A stretch of DNA of 13,257 nt from an uncultured Selenomonadaceae bacterium (lineage in GTDB: Bacteria; Bacillota; Negativicutes; Selenomonadales; Selenomonadaceae), in NCBI GenBank assembly GCA_958415865.1, contig CATYZV010000021.1:1-13257 (forward strand), given 5' to 3'. The notes beneath the pieces are model-generated. The model was given only the letters and a program-made list of their open reading frames with translations, was not told where the DNA came from and did not search any database. Of the stretch, positions 11,793 to 13,257 are shown piece after piece; the first letter of the stretch is position 1; each line of letters starts with the position of its first letter. Position numbers and translations under genes: made by a program.

Positions 11793-13257
11793 ATGAAAGT
11801 AAAAAAACTTCTTTTAGCGTCCTTGTTGACAGCATCCTTATCTACAGGTTTTTTGATTAATTGCGTTCCGGCTGAAGCCTCATATAGAGCACCGAGCGTA
11901 GAATATTTGCAGACTAAAGATGATGGAAAAATCGACGGTCAGTATTATGTCCCTTCCACTTTGGATAATGTTTTTTGGGGAATGCTGCCCAACCGCAGTG
12001 ATAAGCCTATACTGCATGTCCCTAGCGGCAGTACTGTAACTTTTGATACGGTATCACATGAAGGTATATTGGAAGACCAAGGTAAAGACCCGGTGAAGTA
12101 CTTTGGTCAGTATGGTGTAACGCCCGATCATGTTTTGCAAGATGCAGCCAATATAGCAGCCAATAAAAAAGGTCATAATTTTGATACTAACGGTCCGCAC
12201 GTTGTAACAGGCCCTGTATACGTAGACAGTGCAGAGCCGGGCGATGTGCTGAAAGTAGAAGTGATTTCTTTAGCACCGCGAGTCCCTTATGGTGTAGTCA
12301 GCAACCGCCATTTTAAAGGCACGATACCGGATGAAATGCCGGAAACACCGCGTCAGGCCAATCCTTCTTATGAACACCCTGAATCATATGGCAACGTATC
12401 CATATTTGCACCGATAAAGCAGATTGACGGTGAATGGTTTGGTGAGATGAATAGCAATGGTAAAGTAATGCAGTTCCCTCTGAATCCGTTTTTAGGCATT
12501 ATGGGTACTACTCCTGATACAGATGAGCATTATAGCTCTGTGCCTCCTACAAGAGTCGGCGGCAATATAGACATCAATGAATTAGGCGTAGGTTCTACCT
12601 TGTATCTGCCTGTAGAAGTGAAAGGTGCAGGTTTTTACACGGGAGATCCTCACTTTGTTCAGGGCGACGGTGAGGTAGCGCTGACAGCTATGGAAGCATC
12701 GCTGCGCGGCACAGTACGGTTGACCGTGCTCAAAAAAGGCGATACAGCCATCCCTAAGACAAACAGTGAATCCTTGGTACAGCCTTTTGCTGAAACAGAA
12801 AAATACTGGATACCGATCGGCTTGGATACTGACCTTGATGAAGCTATGCGCAAATCAGTCAGAGAATCTATCAGCTTTATATCAAAACAGATAGGTGTGG
12901 ATAGAAAGACAGCATATGCGTATCTTAGTGCGGCAACCGATTATGAAGTATCGCAGGTAGTCGACAAGACAAAGGGTATTCATGGCTTGATTCCAAAGAC
13001 TGATTTCAAGAAAAATCTCTCGTTTGATTTCAGCTTGAACGGCACGAAATGCCCTATAAAAGTAATCAGTAATATACTGTATGTACCGGCTGATTCTGTG
13101 AGCATTGCTTTAGGCGGTTCTTTGAAAGTAAAGAAAGATGCTGTTGTGCTCAAATATGCGGATAAGACTTTTTCAGGTAAAGTAAATTCCAATGTATATG
13201 AAGTAAATGATAATAAGATATGTACAAATTCTGCTCCGATTGTCAAGGTAGAAGATA
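11793..13257 (+). CDS. Secreted acetamidase/formamidase-family protein with C-terminal stalk-like domain (3' truncated)
   Basis: The frame stays open for 488 codons to the right edge with no stop, so the gene is cut by the window. It starts with a signal peptide (MKVKKLL, then a hydrophobic stretch to about residue 22, likely cleavage after AEA at 27-29). LINC at 21-24 weakly resembles a lipobox. The body (about 50-400) carries FmdA/AmdA family signatures: TNGPHVVTGPVYVDSAEPGD (132-151), VGGNIDIN (255-262) and GDPHFVQGDGEV (284-295). Members hydrolyse formamide or short amides, usually in the cytoplasm; this copy is exported, so its substrate may differ. From about 408, FSLNGTKCPIKVISNILYVP and what follows resemble a copper-amine-oxidase N-terminal (stalk) domain, often found on exported Firmicutes proteins. 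The Shine-Dalgarno sequence AAGGAAAGG is about 12 nt from the ATG. Confidence 0.88.
   Translation, partial: MKVKKLLLASLLTASLSTGFLINCVPAEASYRAPSVEYLQTKDDGKIDGQYYVPSTLDNVFWGMLPNRSDKPILHVPSGSTVTFDTVSHEGILEDQGKDPVKYFGQYGVTPDHVLQDAANIAANKKGHNFDTNGPHVVTGPVYVDSAEPGDVLKVEVISLAPRVPYGVVSNRHFKGTIPDEMPETPRQANPSYEHPESYGNVSIFAPIKQIDGEWFGEMNSNGKVMQFPLNPFLGIMGTTPDTDEHYSSVPPTRVGGNIDINELGVGSTLYLPVEVKGAGFYTGDPHFVQGDGEVALTAMEASLRGTVRLTVLKKGDTAIPKTNSESLVQPFAETEKYWIPIGLDTDLDEAMRKSVRESISFISKQIGVDRKTAYAYLSAATDYEVSQVVDKTKGIHGLIPKTDFKKNLSFDFSLNGTKCPIKVISNILYVPADSVSIALGGSLKVKKDAVVLKYADKTFSGKVNSNVYEVNDNKICTNSAPIVKVED

Overview
The window looks like chromosomal DNA from a low-to-mid-GC, Firmicutes-related diderm bacterium. 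Class Negativicutes (Selenomonas/Veillonella relatives) is my best guess. This rests on the style of the proteins, the Firmicutes-type promoters, Shine-Dalgarno sequences and terminators, and a tandem CobT protein that recalls the Negativicutes ArsA/ArsB pair. No rRNA or marker gene is present, so the assignment is inference. A perfect parS site suggests the region lies in the origin-proximal part of the chromosome. There is no tRNA, rRNA, CRISPR array, insertion sequence or prophage gene.

Layout. The left edge (1-80, + strand) holds the last codons of a helix-turn-helix protein resembling sigma-70 region 4. It converges on murA (- strand) across a long inverted repeat that should terminate both. 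The genes from murA to tex all lie on the - strand: murA; a TerC-family membrane protein behind a complete yybP-ykoY manganese riboswitch unit (promoter, aptamer, terminator); a LysR-type regulator; and a tex-cobT pair. A perfect 16-bp parS sits at the 3' end of the cobT-like gene. At about 7,700-7,800 there is a divergent promoter region, and everything to its right is on the + strand: metA, a short secreted penicillin-binding-protein-type carboxypeptidase, an unusual triple left-handed beta-helix acetyltransferase, and a secreted acetamidase/formamidase-like protein cut off by the right edge.

How they work together. Most genes are independent housekeeping functions: cell-wall precursor synthesis and trimming (MurA, carboxypeptidase), metal homeostasis (TerC with riboswitch), methionine synthesis (MetA; residue Glu111 suggests acetyl-CoA as donor), RNA/transcription quality (Tex), and corrinoid lower-ligand activation (CobT). 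metA and the carboxypeptidase probably share a transcript, as do tex and cobT.

The three most unusual items are proteins with internal duplications or added domains. The CobT-like protein of 640 residues has a second, degenerate CobT half lacking the catalytic glutamate. The acetyltransferase of 603 residues has three complete copies of a maltose-acetyltransferase-like domain, the middle one without its catalytic histidine. The amidase-like protein carries a C-terminal domain resembling copper-amine-oxidase N-terminal (stalk) domains. The 81-132 stretch is AT-rich and holds nothing I can support.
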